Part shown: positions 33,341 through 42,761 of the stretch, piece after piece
Position numbering within the stretch: the first letter of the stretch is position 1
Layout of the letters: each line of letters opens with the position of its first letter
Assembly: GCF_021556485.1 (NCBI RefSeq)
Contig: NZ_JAKGBW010000007.1
Location: forward strand, 1-64,000
Direction of reading: 5' to 3'
Length of the DNA: 64,000 nt
From: Oceanobacillus alkalisoli
GTDB taxonomy: Bacteria > Bacillota > Bacilli > Bacillales > Amphibacillaceae
Notes under the pieces: generated by a model
What the model was told of the DNA's origin: nothing
The model's database searches: none
What the model saw: the letters and a program-made list of their open reading frames with translations, nothing else
Position numbers and translations under genes: made by a program

Positions 33341-34630
33341 GACGTATTGCCCATAATCAACTTACTTGCAGTTGCTGTACTAATTGCTTTAACCGCATTT
33401 TTTGTAATGGCGGAATTTGCAATTGTAAAAATAAGAAGTACACAACTTGAACCACACATCGAAGTGGGGAAAAAATCCGCAATTGCTGCGAAGAGAGTAA
33501 TTACCCACTTGGATGAATATTTATCAGCGTGTCAGCTTGGAATAACAATCACCGCATTAGGGATTGGACGACTGGCAGAACCGACATTTGAGAAAATGCT
33601 CCATCCAGTCATTTCATATTTTAATATTAGTACTGGAATGGTTACAACGATAGCAATTGTGATTTCCTTTTTAATTGCAACTTTTCTTCATGTTGTAATT
33701 GGAGAACTTGCACCAAAGACGATTGCTATTCAAAAGGCGGAGCAGGTTACTTTATTTATTGCAAGGCCTCTCGTTTGGTTCTATCGTTTACTTTACCCGT
33801 TCATTTGGCTTTTAAACGGTACAGCTCGCTTGATTATCCGCGCGATGGGCTTCAAGCCAATCAGCAGCCATGAGGAGACACATACGGAAGAAGAGCTTCG
33901 TTTAATTCTTGCTGACAGTTATAAAAGTGGTGAAATTAATCAAGCAGAAATGATGTATGTTAACAACATTTTTGAATTTGATGAGCGAGTAGCAAGGGAA
34001 ATCATGGTACCTCGGACAGAAATGGTATATTTCTTAAGAAAAGATAGTTTAGAGTCGAATTTAGATGTCATCCTTGATGGACAGTATACGAGATACCCAG
34101 TTGCAGATGAGGACAAAGATAATATTATTGGCTTAGTCAACTTAAAAGAAATCCTTAGCGGGTATCATCAGGATAAAAATGTTACAACGAATCAGTTTAT
34201 CCGACCGATTCTCCACGTATCGGAAGCAACACCAATCAAACAAGTCCTGCTCAAAATGCAGAAAGAACGCATCCATATGGCTATCGTGAATGATGAATAT
34301 GGAGGAACAGCAGGTTTAATAACGGTTGAAGATATTTTAGAAGAGATTGTCGGCGATATCCGTGATGAATTTGATGAAGATGAGATACCTGACGTGCAGG
34401 AAGTAAATGATAAAACCGTCATCGTTTCGGGAAAGCTTCATTTGGAAGATGTGAAGCAAATTCTTGGCATCGAACTGGATGATGATGAGGTCGATACGAT
34501 CGGTGGGTGGATGTTTACAACCAATCTTGACGCACAGGAAGGTGTTATTATTGAATATAAAGACCATCGTTTCGTAATAGAGGAAATGGATGGTTATCAG
34601 ATTAAAAAAGTAAAGATTATCAAACCATAA
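33338..34630 (+). CDS. CNNM/CorC-family (hemolysin C-like) transporter with CBS domains
   Basis: 430 aa: DUF21/CNNM membrane domain (about 1-190, four helices; [16 protein letters not shown], then [15 protein letters not shown]), two CBS motifs (about 205-330; VPRTEMVYF and [21 protein letters not shown]), and a CorC_HlyC C-terminal domain. Members such as B. subtilis YhdP (MpfA) export magnesium; others remain unassigned. The protein start at TTG 33338 fits the family N-terminus, and no other start is possible before Met24. The unusual leader is described separately. Confidence 0.92.
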   Translation: MDVLPIINLLAVAVLIALTAFFVMAEFAIVKIRSTQLEPHIEVGKKSAIAAKRVITHLDEYLSACQLGITITALGIGRLAEPTFEKMLHPVISYFNISTGMVTTIAIVISFLIATFLHVVIGELAPKTIAIQKAEQVTLFIARPLVWFYRLLYPFIWLLNGTARLIIRAMGFKPISSHEETHTEEELRLILADSYKSGEINQAEMMYVNNIFEFDERVAREIMVPRTEMVYFLRKDSLESNLDVILDGQYTRYPVADEDKDNIIGLVNLKEILSGYHQDKNVTTNQFIRPILHVSEATPIKQVLLKMQKERIHMAIVNDEYGGTAGLITVEDILEEIVGDIRDEFDEDEIPDVQEVNDKTVIVSGKLHLEDVKQILGIELDDDEVDTIGGWMFTTNLDAQEGVIIEYKDHRFVIEEMDGYQIKKVKIIKP

Positions 34631-34644
34631 GGGTTCATATAGAA

Positions 34645-34669
34645 AGTGGGCATTTTGCCCGCTTTTTTT
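34645..34669 (+). terminator. terminator of the CNNM gene
   Basis: AGTGGGC-ATTTT-GCCCGCT followed by seven T. Confidence 0.88.
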
Positions 34670-34762
34670 GTTCTCTTTTGTAGCTGTTATATGTTTAACT
34701 ACCTCCTGTTAAGGATAAATACTAGCAGAAGAATTTATCTTTTCTATTAGGAGGCGACCTGA

Positions 34763-35569
34763 GTGAGTCTTACGATTACGGAAACAATCAATTGGCTTAA
34801 GGATGTGCGGAAAGAAGGATCGAATAAAGTATTCACGATGTATTTGAACACGGACAGATCAGACCCGAATCAGCAAGGTGGAGAATGGAAGATCCATTTG
34901 AAGAACGGAATGAGGAACTTTGAAACATACTTACAACAAGATGACAATAAAGAAGAACTAGCTAACTTTAAAAAAGTGAAAAAGAAAGCGATGGATTTTA
35001 TAAAGGAAAATGAACTACATTTCCAGCGTGGTATTATTATTTATGCTACAGCAGATGATGATATTTGGTTTGCGAAGTGTGTGCAAATGCGGTTGGAGGA
35101 TAAATTTTATTGGCAAGAAACACCGGAAATTAATCAGCTTATTGAATTGAAGGAAAGATATCCGAAGCTTGGTATCATTCTTGTACAACAGAATCAAATT
35201 AAAGTGATTGATTCAGAGACGAATCGAATTATGGACACGACATATTTCGAACTTGATGTAGCTACAGAAGATTGGAGAATAAAGCAGGGGCCAAGACGTC
35301 CGTCTACTGCAGGGGCCGGTGGTCCTAATGTTCAAAAAGATAGTTTGGAGTCAAGATTTTCAGCCAATCAGCATCGCTGGTATAAAAAGATTGCTCCGAA
35401 ATTAGATAAAATAGCGAAAGATAACCAATGGGAACGGCTTTACATGGTTGGAGAAGGGGATAGTACGAAAGATCTCGAGAAACTCATGCATCGTCCAATC
35501 GACGCTGTTTTACAAAAAAATATGCTTGACCATGAAGAAACAAAAGTGCTGGATGAGGTGTTGGCATAA
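34763..35569 (+). CDS. VLRF1-family aeRF1-type release factor-like protein
   Basis: 268 aa with the eRF1-like start (NWLKDVRKEGSNKVFTMYLNTD) and a baeRF-type layout. VLRF1-related proteins act in rescue of stalled ribosomes by releasing the stuck peptide, like Vms1/ANKZF1; bacterial members are annotated by homology. Start is GTG with TAGGAGG 9 bases upstream. Monocistronic with its own terminator. I assign the family from overall pattern, not from one decisive motif. Confidence 0.75.
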   Translation: MSLTITETINWLKDVRKEGSNKVFTMYLNTDRSDPNQQGGEWKIHLKNGMRNFETYLQQDDNKEELANFKKVKKKAMDFIKENELHFQRGIIIYATADDDIWFAKCVQMRLEDKFYWQETPEINQLIELKERYPKLGIILVQQNQIKVIDSETNRIMDTTYFELDVATEDWRIKQGPRRPSTAGAGGPNVQKDSLESRFSANQHRWYKKIAPKLDKIAKDNQWERLYMVGEGDSTKDLEKLMHRPIDAVLQKNMLDHEETKVLDEVLA

Positions 35570-35573
35570 AAAT

Positions 35574-35611
35574 AAGAAGAGGCGGATCTATCCCGCCTCT
35601 TCTTATTTTTT
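35574..35611. terminator. bidirectional terminator
   Basis: AAGAAGAGGCGG-ATCTAT-CCCGCCTCTTCTT with a T run after it; shared by two converging genes. Confidence 0.88.
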
Positions 35612-35616
35612 AGAAC

Positions 35617-36075
35617 TTATTCTTCAGATAAGTATTTTGCATTTACATAACCGGTGAATTCATCAGTCGTTACTTTGACCCATTCATCACCACGGTCTTC
35701 CACTTCAACTTGTTGGTCCATTATAAGCACACCGACCAAATCATAATCAATCCCAGGTCCACTTCTTGCGTTTAACGTTTCGACTTGTACGGTTCTTGTT
35801 GAGGTCGATACTTCCACGTCCTCGGCATCTTCTGTGCTGTCTTCATCGGACTCGTCTTCAGTTACAACTGAACCAACAGCTCCAGCTACTGCATCCGTTT
35901 CATCATCCGATTCGCTCTCTTCATCTGATGTGACGCTCTCAGTATCTGTTTGCGGAGTTGGCATAGAAGCAAAGTCAGGATTTGTAAATTTCTGTTGCAT
36001 GATGCCGACGAAAACGATGAAGGCAAGTGCAACGATTGTAAGAATAACTGCAATAAAAGCTTTCGTTCTTTTCAT
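35617..36075 (-). CDS. membrane-anchored SH3b-domain protein
   Basis: 152 aa from ATG 36075 (AGGAG about 8 bases upstream). One N-terminal membrane helix (about 5-27), a very acidic Ser/Asp/Glu linker (about 40-100), and a C-terminal bacterial SH3 domain (VETLNARSGPGIDYDLVGVL, ending DEFTGYVNAKYL). SH3b domains bind cell-wall peptides, so it is probably a surface protein. The acidic linker fits a salt-adapted organism. Confidence 0.85.
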   Translation of the reverse strand: MKRTKAFIAVILTIVALAFIVFVGIMQQKFTNPDFASMPTPQTDTESVTSDEESESDDETDAVAGAVGSVVTEDESDEDSTEDAEDVEVSTSTRTVQVETLNARSGPGIDYDLVGVLIMDQQVEVEDRGDEWVKVTTDEFTGYVNAKYLSEE

Positions 36076-36199
36076 CTCATAAACTCCTAAATTATAATAT
36101 CTAGTAGTAGTATACACGAATTAAACGAAAAAGTCTTTTATTACTTACTCTTCGCAGCATGAACAGCTGTATATACTTTTGTAATCGAGAGAAGTGACG

Positions 36200-36690
36200 G
36201 ATTGCTTTCATTCAGCGTAGGTGCAACTTTCTCATGAGGGTCCGCAGTCCAGACACCTCTCGCACCTGCTGAGCCTCCTCGGGCTAACGTCCTGCGGGGT
36301 CTCACCAAGCCTATCCTCGGCAGGAGTCTCGAGGTGTCTGGCCTGCTCCCCGGAAAGGCCAAATTTGGATTACTGTTTAATATTCCAGAGGTATAATCTT
36401 TATCGTGACGAAATAATTTCTATTTAAAATAATCATCTATACCAGTTCAGTTGCCCGGAGGACGGTGACTCCTACGGGAAAACCACGTGTCCAGACCTGA
36501 GCAGGAAGCGGTTTTCTTCCGAGGCAGACTAAGAACGCCACGTCCTATGGCAACGTCTGCATTAGCACGTCCTTTGCGTCGAGGCTGAGGCCGTGCCCAA
36601 GGATGCGCACCCGTCCTCCGGGTAACTGAACGGCGATTAGTGCTCTAAATTAGTGAACAAGCAAAACACTTACGCTGAATGAAAGTAATC
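36200..36690. mobile_element. modular intergenic element, copy 1 (zur side)
   Basis: The ends 36200-36223 and 36667-36690 are 24 bp inverted repeats with two mismatches (containing TTTCATTCAGCGTA). Inside, CAGTTGCCCGGAGGACGG and its complement flank a GC-rich core. The core words match copies at 39811 and 51268. Several short open frames here are incidental. No transposase is encoded. GC content is clearly above the neighbourhood. Confidence 0.75.
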
Positions 36691-36727
36691 AGCAGTTCAT
36701 GCAAAAAACTTTTGTTGAGTTAGTTAT

Positions 36728-37141
36728 TTAAGCGACTTGGCACCCGGGGCAGAGACCGTAGATTTCGAATTTATGATCTTCAATCATGTAATCTTTTAGT
36801 TTATTTTCTACTTCATCCATCGGGCAAATATTAATTTCTTTTGTCCTACCGCAATTACTGCAGATGAAATGATGATGGTGGTGAGTCGCACATTTCATCC
36901 GAAAGTGTTTTTCTCCATTTAACTCCGTACTTTCCAAAATTTTCATCTCGTCGTATAGATGTAAATTCCGGTACACAGTGTCAAAACTGATACCTCCATA
37001 TTTCTCTTCCATAAACTGATGCAGCTCTTTTGCAGTCCGATACCCATCCGCTTCTTCAAAAAAGGTTAAAATATCTTTCCTGCGCCCAGTTGATTTATAT
37101 CCGCTTTTCCTTAGCATTTCCATTGCTTTTTTTAAATTCAT
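36728..37141 (-). CDS. zur: Zur, zinc-responsive Fur-family repressor
   Basis: 137 aa Fur-family protein: winged helix with SFDTVYRNLHLYDEM, His-rich metal site (CATHHHHHFICSNCGR) and a C-terminal CPGCQ pair that forms the structural zinc site with CSNC. Being the last gene of the znu operon, it should be Zur rather than Fur or PerR. With zinc it binds the two boxes at 40173-40216. Its ATG overlaps the znuB stop by one base. Confidence 0.92.
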   Translation of the reverse strand: MNLKKAMEMLRKSGYKSTGRRKDILTFFEEADGYRTAKELHQFMEEKYGGISFDTVYRNLHLYDEMKILESTELNGEKHFRMKCATHHHHHFICSNCGRTKEINICPMDEVENKLKDYMIEDHKFEIYGLCPGCQVA

Positions 37142-37989
37142 TAGGCTTCCCTCATTTCTTGTTGTGATTTCCGACTCCGTTTAAACCCGATTGCAAGCAA
37201 TAAAATGGTGACGGCAATCATGACAATTGTTCCACCTGGCGGGATACTTAAATAATATCCGCTTATAATACCAATAATAACAGATATTTCGCCAAACAAA
37301 ATAGATAAAAACAACATTTGTTTAAACCCTTTCGCAATTCGCATTGCAGCAGCAACTGGAAGCGTCATGAGGGCAGATACGAGTAATACTCCGACAATGC
37401 GCATGGAAGCCGCAATAACAAGGGAAGTTAATACAATAAATAGCAAGTGGATATGTTTTGTATGAATGCCTGATATTGTTGCATGTTCCTCATCAAAGGA
37501 AAGAGTAAGCAGTTCCTTATAGAAAAAGGTGACGACCGCAACAACAATAATAAATATAATAAAAATCAGTAAAAAGTCACTTTGACTAACAGCTGAAACC
37601 GAACCAAATAAATATCCGAATAAATCTGTATTAAATCCATTTGCTATCGATATGAAAATCACACTTAAGCCGACACCTGCAGATAAGATAATCGGAATCG
37701 CCAACTCTTGATACGTTTTATAGACTGTACGCAGCTTTTCAATAAAGATGGAGCCGACTACAGAAAAGAACATCCCACTGTATAGGGGAGAGAAGGTGAT
37801 AAGAAATAATTTTTCCATCATTAATCCAAACGCAATCCCCGCAAGCGTAACATGTGATAAAGCATCTGCAATTAAGGAAAGACGGCGGACGACTATAAAG
37901 GTTCCGAGTAATGGGGCTATTATTCCGATTAATAGTCCGGTTAGAAATGTATATCGTAAAAATTCATAGTTAAAAAAATCTGCTAGCAT
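37141..37989 (-). CDS. znuB: zinc ABC transporter permease
   Basis: 282 aa membrane protein of the ZnuB/AdcB family with eight to nine hydrophobic segments, the DALSHVTLAGIAFG motif and the GYYLSIPPGGTIVM ending. It forms the channel of the zinc importer with ZnuC and ZnuA. Lies 12 bp after znuC; AGGAAT precedes the ATG. Confidence 0.94.
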   Translation of the reverse strand: MLADFFNYEFLRYTFLTGLLIGIIAPLLGTFIVVRRLSLIADALSHVTLAGIAFGLMMEKLFLITFSPLYSGMFFSVVGSIFIEKLRTVYKTYQELAIPIILSAGVGLSVIFISIANGFNTDLFGYLFGSVSAVSQSDFLLIFIIFIIVVAVVTFFYKELLTLSFDEEHATISGIHTKHIHLLFIVLTSLVIAASMRIVGVLLVSALMTLPVAAAMRIAKGFKQMLFLSILFGEISVIIGIISGYYLSIPPGGTIVMIAVTILLLAIGFKRSRKSQQEMREA

Positions 37990-38001
37990 AATATTCCTCC
38001 A

Positions 38002-38757
38002 TTACGAATGATGGGCAATCGTCGAGACGGGATGTCCGTAAAATAATGACAAATCTTTATCAGAAAGGGAGCAATATTCCTCTGGATTACCGTGGAAATG
38101 CAATGTTTTATTTAAACAGACAACATCTGTCGCATAGTCCGTCATAATTCCGGTATCGTGGGTAACTAATAGAATCGTTATTTGCTGTTCCTTATTCAAT
38201 TTGTGCAGTAATTCATAGAATCGTTTTACGTTTTCTTGGTCGACTCCAACTGTTGGCTCATCCAGAATCAATAATTCAGGATCGCTAACAAGTGCTCTTG
38301 CGATAAACACTCGCTGCTGCTGACCACCGGAAAGGTTGCCGATATTTTCAGAGGAGAAATCGCTCATATCGACCAACTCGATTGCCCGTAAAATAGTTTG
38401 TTTATCTTTCTTGCTTAAAAACTTAAAGTAGCCAAGCTTTGCCGTAAGACCGGTTGAAACGACTTCAAATACGGTGGCTGGAAAACCTGTATTGAAACTA
38501 TTCGCTTTCTGCGAGACGAAACCAATTTTATCTCTTTTCCGGAAAGTCTCGAGCGATTCACCAAATAAAGTTACATTGCCTTCATCGGGTTTAAGTAATC
38601 CGAGAATCAATTTAATAAGTGTTGTTTTTCCGCCACCATTCGGGCCAACGAGCCCCATAAATTTGCCTTTTGGTAATTCAAAATCAATTCCATCAAGGAT
38701 TAGTTTATTTTGATAGGCAAAACTGACATTCTGCATCGTTATGATTGGTTCTTTCAT
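38002..38757 (-). CDS. znuC: zinc ABC transporter ATPase
   Basis: 251 aa ABC ATPase: Walker A GPNGGGKTT, signature LSGGQQQRVFIARAL, Walker B LLILDEPTVG, and the switch histidine in LLVTHDTG. Powers zinc uptake. 15 bp after znuA. Confidence 0.95.
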   Translation of the reverse strand: MKEPIITMQNVSFAYQNKLILDGIDFELPKGKFMGLVGPNGGGKTTLIKLILGLLKPDEGNVTLFGESLETFRKRDKIGFVSQKANSFNTGFPATVFEVVSTGLTAKLGYFKFLSKKDKQTILRAIELVDMSDFSSENIGNLSGGQQQRVFIARALVSDPELLILDEPTVGVDQENVKRFYELLHKLNKEQQITILLVTHDTGIMTDYATDVVCLNKTLHFHGNPEEYCSLSDKDLSLFYGHPVSTIAHHS

Positions 38758-38772
38758 GGAAACACATCCTTT

Positions 38773-39705
38773 TTAGTTCATTGCTTCATTGAGAACTTCC
38801 AAATTATCCCTCATAATGGAGAAGTAGTTCCGATTTTCTGTAATGTCTTCATCTGTTAGCACCGCCAGATTATGAATCATCAATGCTTCTGCACCAACTT
38901 CATTTTGTATCACTTCAGACACGCGGGTTGTAACATTTTGTTCGAATATAATATGGTTGATATTATTTTCTTTAGCTGTATCTACAATTGCAATTAAGTC
39001 TTTCTGGGAAGGTTCGTTTTCAGTGGAAAGGCCGTGAATCGAAACTTGTTCAATCCCGTATCGTTCTTCCCAATAACCGAATGCAGCGTGGGTGACGAGT
39101 ATCTTTTTATTTGTCTTCGTATCAAGTAATTCGGTGAACTCCTTGTCCACTTTTTCTAGTTCTGCTTTAAGATCTGTTAAATTTTCATTAAAGCGTTCTT
39201 GCTCATCTGGATATAGTTCACTTAATTCATCATAAATGATCTCAGCAATTTGAGTCATTCGTATCGGATCAAGCCAAATATGTGGATCTTTATCTCCGTG
39301 ATGATGGTCATGATCTTCATGGTCGTCATGATTTTCTTTTTCATCAGCTAAGAATAATGATTCATGTTTGCCAATTTCAAATAAGTTTACCCTTTCATCT
39401 TCCAAGGCGCCGGCAGCAGTACTTGCTAATGCTTCCAGCCCAGCACCGATATAAAAGAATGCATCTCCTTCCGCAATCTCTGTCAGATCTTTAGCGGTAG
39501 GTTCGTACGTATGCTCATCCACACCTGGCGGATAAACAGAATGAACTTCGACCGCATCCCCAGCAATTTCTTCCACGATAAACTGTAAAGGATAAATTGT
39601 TGTATAGATGGTGCCGTTAGAATGATCTGTATCATTTTTTGTGCCACAACTTGCTAAAATGAATAATAATAATAAAAAGCTAAAAATACGTTTTAAAACT
39701 TTCAA
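38773..39705 (-). CDS. znuA: zinc-binding lipoprotein of the ABC importer
   Basis: 310 aa: lipoprotein signal with lipobox LASC (Cys20), cluster A-1 fold with metal histidines in VDEHTYEP and ILVTHAAFGYW, and a flexible His/Asp-rich loop (HDDHEDHDHHHGDKDPH, about 122-138) typical of zinc rather than manganese binders. It captures zinc outside the membrane. Start is TTG, with AGGAGG about 7 bases upstream. Its probable promoter lies 465 bp upstream, beyond a mobile repeat. Confidence 0.94.
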   Translation of the reverse strand: MKVLKRIFSFLLLLFILASCGTKNDTDHSNGTIYTTIYPLQFIVEEIAGDAVEVHSVYPPGVDEHTYEPTAKDLTEIAEGDAFFYIGAGLEALASTAAGALEDERVNLFEIGKHESLFLADEKENHDDHEDHDHHHGDKDPHIWLDPIRMTQIAEIIYDELSELYPDEQERFNENLTDLKAELEKVDKEFTELLDTKTNKKILVTHAAFGYWEERYGIEQVSIHGLSTENEPSQKDLIAIVDTAKENNINHIIFEQNVTTRVSEVIQNEVGAEALMIHNLAVLTDEDITENRNYFSIMRDNLEVLNEAMN

Positions 39706-39810
39706 TCAACATCCTCCTATCCATTGACTTCCTTCATATATACTTCTTATCTATAAAATCACCATTCGTTTCCTGAACAACCAAATAATCTTTGAAAAAT
39801 TAAACTCGTA

Positions 39811-40145
39811 CGCTCTCAACCAGCGTAAGTGATCCGGCTCGTTCACTTGAAATGCTCTCTAGTCGCCGTTCAGTTGCCCGGTGGACGGATGCGCATCCTT
39901 GGGCACGGCTGGACCCTCCTCGAGCTGCCGCCCTGCGGGGTCTCCAGACTCGTGCTGTTCCCGCAGGAGTCACCGTCCACCGGGCAACTGAACTGGGAGA
40001 GATGATTATTTTAAAGATAAATTATTCCGCCACCATAAGGATTATACTTTTCCGGTACATTAAACAGTGATTCCAAGATGGCCTTTCCTGGTAGCAGTCC
40101 AGTAGAAAGTTTCCGAGTTTGGCACACTTACGCTGGTTGAGAGCG
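39811..40145. mobile_element. modular intergenic element, copy 2 (znuA leader)
   Basis: Perfect 21 bp inverted repeats at 39811-39831 and 40125-40145 (inner part CAGCGTAAGTG, shared with copy 1). The core TTCAGTTGCCCGGTGGACGG and its complement bracket a GC-rich stretch. Opposite orientation to copy 1. It separates znuA from the Zur-box promoter. Confidence 0.8.
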
Positions 40146-40169
40146 ACTGTTTTATTGAATTCATTTACT

Positions 40170-40198
40170 ATCATATCGTAACCATTCCGGTTTGTAAA
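40170..40198 (-). promoter_or_regulatory. znuACB-zur promoter
   Basis: On the minus strand TTTACA (40193-40198), 17 bp, TATGAT (40170-40175). The first Zur box covers the spacer, so zinc-loaded Zur would block it. The start site would fall about 18 bp before the mobile repeat. Confidence 0.65.
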
Positions 40199-40216
40199 TA
40201 ATAATCATTCCGATTT
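40173..40216. promoter_or_regulatory. two tandem Zur boxes
   Basis: 40173-40193 (TCGTAACCATTCCGG core) and 40196-40216 (AATAATCATTCCGATTT core) match the B. subtilis Zur box AAATCGTAATNATTACGATT at about 16 and 17 of 20 defined positions. Confidence 0.7.
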
Positions 40217-40240
40217 GGGAAAATAAATGCAACAACCTTG

Positions 40241-40269
40241 TTGCGAAATATCAGAAAGTATTTTATACT
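40241..40269 (+). promoter_or_regulatory. promoter of fadNAE
   Basis: TTGCGA (40241-40246), 17 bp, TATACT (40264-40269). Confidence 0.65.
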
Positions 40270-40313
40270 AAAAATAGGTTAAGAGATAGCTCTTTTATTT
40301 TTTTGAAGAATAA

Positions 40314-40331
40314 TGAATGAGCGTTCATTCA
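40314..40331. promoter_or_regulatory. FadR operator
   Basis: TGAATGAGCGTTCATTCA is a 7-4-7 palindrome matching the FadR (YsiA) box of Bacillus, TGAATGANTANTCATTCA. It lies between the promoter and fadN, so FadR would repress beta-oxidation until acyl-CoA appears. Confidence 0.85.
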
Positions 40332-40355
40332 AAAGAGGAGATTGGGGGATAAAAC

Positions 40356-42743
40356 ATGAAACAGTCAATTAAGCGAGCTGCGGTTTTAGGCTCTGGTGTA
40401 ATGGGGTCTGGGATTGCCGCCCACTTAGCAAATAACGGCATTCCTGTACAAATGCTCGACATTGTACCATCTGAATTAACGGTGCAAGAGGAAAAACAAG
40501 GGTTGTCGCTAGAAGACAAAAGAGTACGAAATCGGATAACCGAGAAAAGTAAACAGGCATTATTAAAGCAAAAGCCATCACCCATTACATCCAGGGCAAG
40601 TCTTGATTTGATTGAAATTGGAAACTTTGAAGATGATATGGAACGCTTAGAGGAAGCAGATTGGATTATTGAAGTAGTAACGGAGAATCTCGAAATCAAG
40701 AAGCAAGTATTTGCAAATGTGAATAAACACCGGAAGAAGGGCAGTATTGTTAGTTCCAACACATCAGGAATATCTGTAGAAGCGATGATTGAAGATTGTA
40801 GTGAGGATATGAAGAAACATTTCCTAGGAACCCATTTCTTTAATCCACCGCGTTATTTAAAATTGTTGGAAGTAATTCCAACCTCACATACCGATCCAGA
40901 TGTACTTGAGTTCATGAAAGTATTCGGTGAAAATGTTCTTGGTAAAGGGGTTGTGGAAGCAAAGGACACGCCCAACTTTATAGCAAACCGAATTGGAACA
41001 TATGGGCTTCTTATCACACTAAGGGAAATGCTTGAACAAGGATTTAGTATTGGGGAAGTTGATTCGGTTACTGGTCCACTTATCGGAAGACCGAAGAGTG
41101 CCACGTTCCGTACATTGGATGTAGTCGGCCTTGATACATTCTTGCATGTCGCACGAAACGTCTATGACAAAGTGGAAGGAAAAGAAAAGGAAGTATTTGA
41201 TCCACCGGCATTTATGCAGAAAATGGTTGAGAATGGTTGGCTCGGTTCTAAAGCAGGAAAGGGATTTTACGAGAAAAAAGCTGGAGTCATTTATGAAATT
41301 AATCCGGATACACTTGAATTTGGTGAACGAAAGAAATTACAAACACCAGCAATCGAAATGGCAAAGCAGGCAAAAGGCTCTCGTGCCAAAATGAAAGCGC
41401 TTCTATCAATGCCTGATGATCCGGCAGCTAAGCTCGTTTGGTCTTTATTAAAGCCGGTCCTTATTTATTCCGCCGAACTGGTCGGTGAAATTGCCGATGA
41501 TATTACGGCTATTGACCAAGCGATGAAATGGGGATTCGGTTGGGACATCGGACCATTTGAGACATGGGATGCAATTGGTTTAAAACAAGCAACCGAGCGG
41601 ATGCAACGTGAAGGGGAAACAGTGCCAAGCTGGGTGCTAGAGTTAATTGAAAAAGGATATGAATCTTTTTATAAACAAGCAGATGGAGAAATAACTTATT
41701 ATAATGGCAATGAACTTGAGAAGCTTAAGACAAATTCGAAAGAAGTGAATCTAAGACTCTTTAAAAATGAATCAAATGTAATCAAAAAAAATACTGGTGC
41801 AAGTTTAATAGATTTAGATGACGGTGTCCTGTTACTTGAATTCCATTCACCAAATAATGCGATTGGCCTTGATATTATGCAAATGGTGAACACAGCAATT
41901 GAGGAAGCCGAAGCTAACTATGAAGGGCTTGTTATCGGAAACCAGGGTAAAAACTTCTGTGTTGGTGCTAATCTCGCATTAATGTTAATGGAAGCACAGG
42001 ATGATAATTTCTATGAACTTGATATGGTCATCCGTATGTTTCAAAATATGACGACAAACATTAAATATGCAAATAAACCAGTAGTCGTCGCTCCATTTAA
42101 TATGGCGCTTGGAGGTGGGGCAGAAGTGTCGCTACCTGCAGCAGCAATTCAAGCGTCACCGGAAACATATATGGGACTTGTCGAAGTTGGTGTCGGTCTT
42201 ATACCTGGTGGGGGCGGCACGAAAGAACTTTATCTAAAACAACTTCGCAATATGCCAAAGGGGATCGATTTTGACTTATCGAAAGTCGCGAATGATGTCT
42301 TTGAAAAAGTAGCAACAGCAAAAGTATCGACTTCTGCAAAAGAAGCACAAGAGCTAGGATTTCTAGACCAAAAAGATGCAATCAGTGCGAATCCAGATCA
42401 TTTAATTTACGATGCCAAACAAAAAGTGCTTGCATTGGCTCATGCAGGTTACCGGGCACCTGCAAAAGAAAAAATTCCGGTCGTTGGAAATGCAGGCTAT
42501 GCGGCAATGCTGCTCGGCGCAAAAAATCTCCAGATGAGCGGTTATGCATCTGAACATGATGTAAAGATTGCCGAAAAGCTAGCCTATGTCTTATCCGGCG
42601 GAAGAATTAAAGAAGGTTCGCTTATTGATGAGCAGACAATGCTCGATTTCGAGCGAGAAGCATTCTTAAGTCTAATTGGTGAACCGAAAACACAAGCTCG
42701 TATGCAACACATGCTGATGAAAGGCAAACCATTACGCAACTAA
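40356..42743 (+). CDS. fadN: FadN, 3-hydroxyacyl-CoA dehydrogenase/enoyl-CoA hydratase
   Basis: 795 aa bifunctional protein: NAD-binding Rossmann start (AAVLGSGVMGSGIAAHLANNG), the dehydrogenase motif GTHFFNPPRYLKLLE, and a C-terminal crotonase domain with the oxyanion-hole loops (GKNFCVGANLALM and ALGGGAEVSLPA). Order dehydrogenase then hydratase is that of FadN (YusL). AGAGGAG is upstream of the ATG. First gene of the fadN-fadA-fadE operon. Together with aceBA it supports growth on fatty acids. Confidence 0.95.
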   Translation: MKQSIKRAAVLGSGVMGSGIAAHLANNGIPVQMLDIVPSELTVQEEKQGLSLEDKRVRNRITEKSKQALLKQKPSPITSRASLDLIEIGNFEDDMERLEEADWIIEVVTENLEIKKQVFANVNKHRKKGSIVSSNTSGISVEAMIEDCSEDMKKHFLGTHFFNPPRYLKLLEVIPTSHTDPDVLEFMKVFGENVLGKGVVEAKDTPNFIANRIGTYGLLITLREMLEQGFSIGEVDSVTGPLIGRPKSATFRTLDVVGLDTFLHVARNVYDKVEGKEKEVFDPPAFMQKMVENGWLGSKAGKGFYEKKAGVIYEINPDTLEFGERKKLQTPAIEMAKQAKGSRAKMKALLSMPDDPAAKLVWSLLKPVLIYSAELVGEIADDITAIDQAMKWGFGWDIGPFETWDAIGLKQATERMQREGETVPSWVLELIEKGYESFYKQADGEITYYNGNELEKLKTNSKEVNLRLFKNESNVIKKNTGASLIDLDDGVLLLEFHSPNNAIGLDIMQMVNTAIEEAEANYEGLVIGNQGKNFCVGANLALMLMEAQDDNFYELDMVIRMFQNMTTNIKYANKPVVVAPFNMALGGGAEVSLPAAAIQASPETYMGLVEVGVGLIPGGGGTKELYLKQLRNMPKGIDFDLSKVANDVFEKVATAKVSTSAKEAQELGFLDQKDAISANPDHLIYDAKQKVLALAHAGYRAPAKEKIPVVGNAGYAAMLLGAKNLQMSGYASEHDVKIAEKLAYVLSGGRIKEGSLIDEQTMLDFEREAFLSLIGEPKTQARMQHMLMKGKPLRN

Positions 42744-42761
42744 AGATTAGGGGGAGAAAAT

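Noticed and set aside
36141-36427. Short GC-rich open frames on both strands
   Set aside because: They fall inside the modular repeat; similar frames appear by chance in the GC-rich palindromic cores of the other copies.
36728-37141. Fur or PerR assignment for the Fur-family gene
   Set aside because: It is in an operon with a zinc importer whose upstream region has Zur-type boxes.
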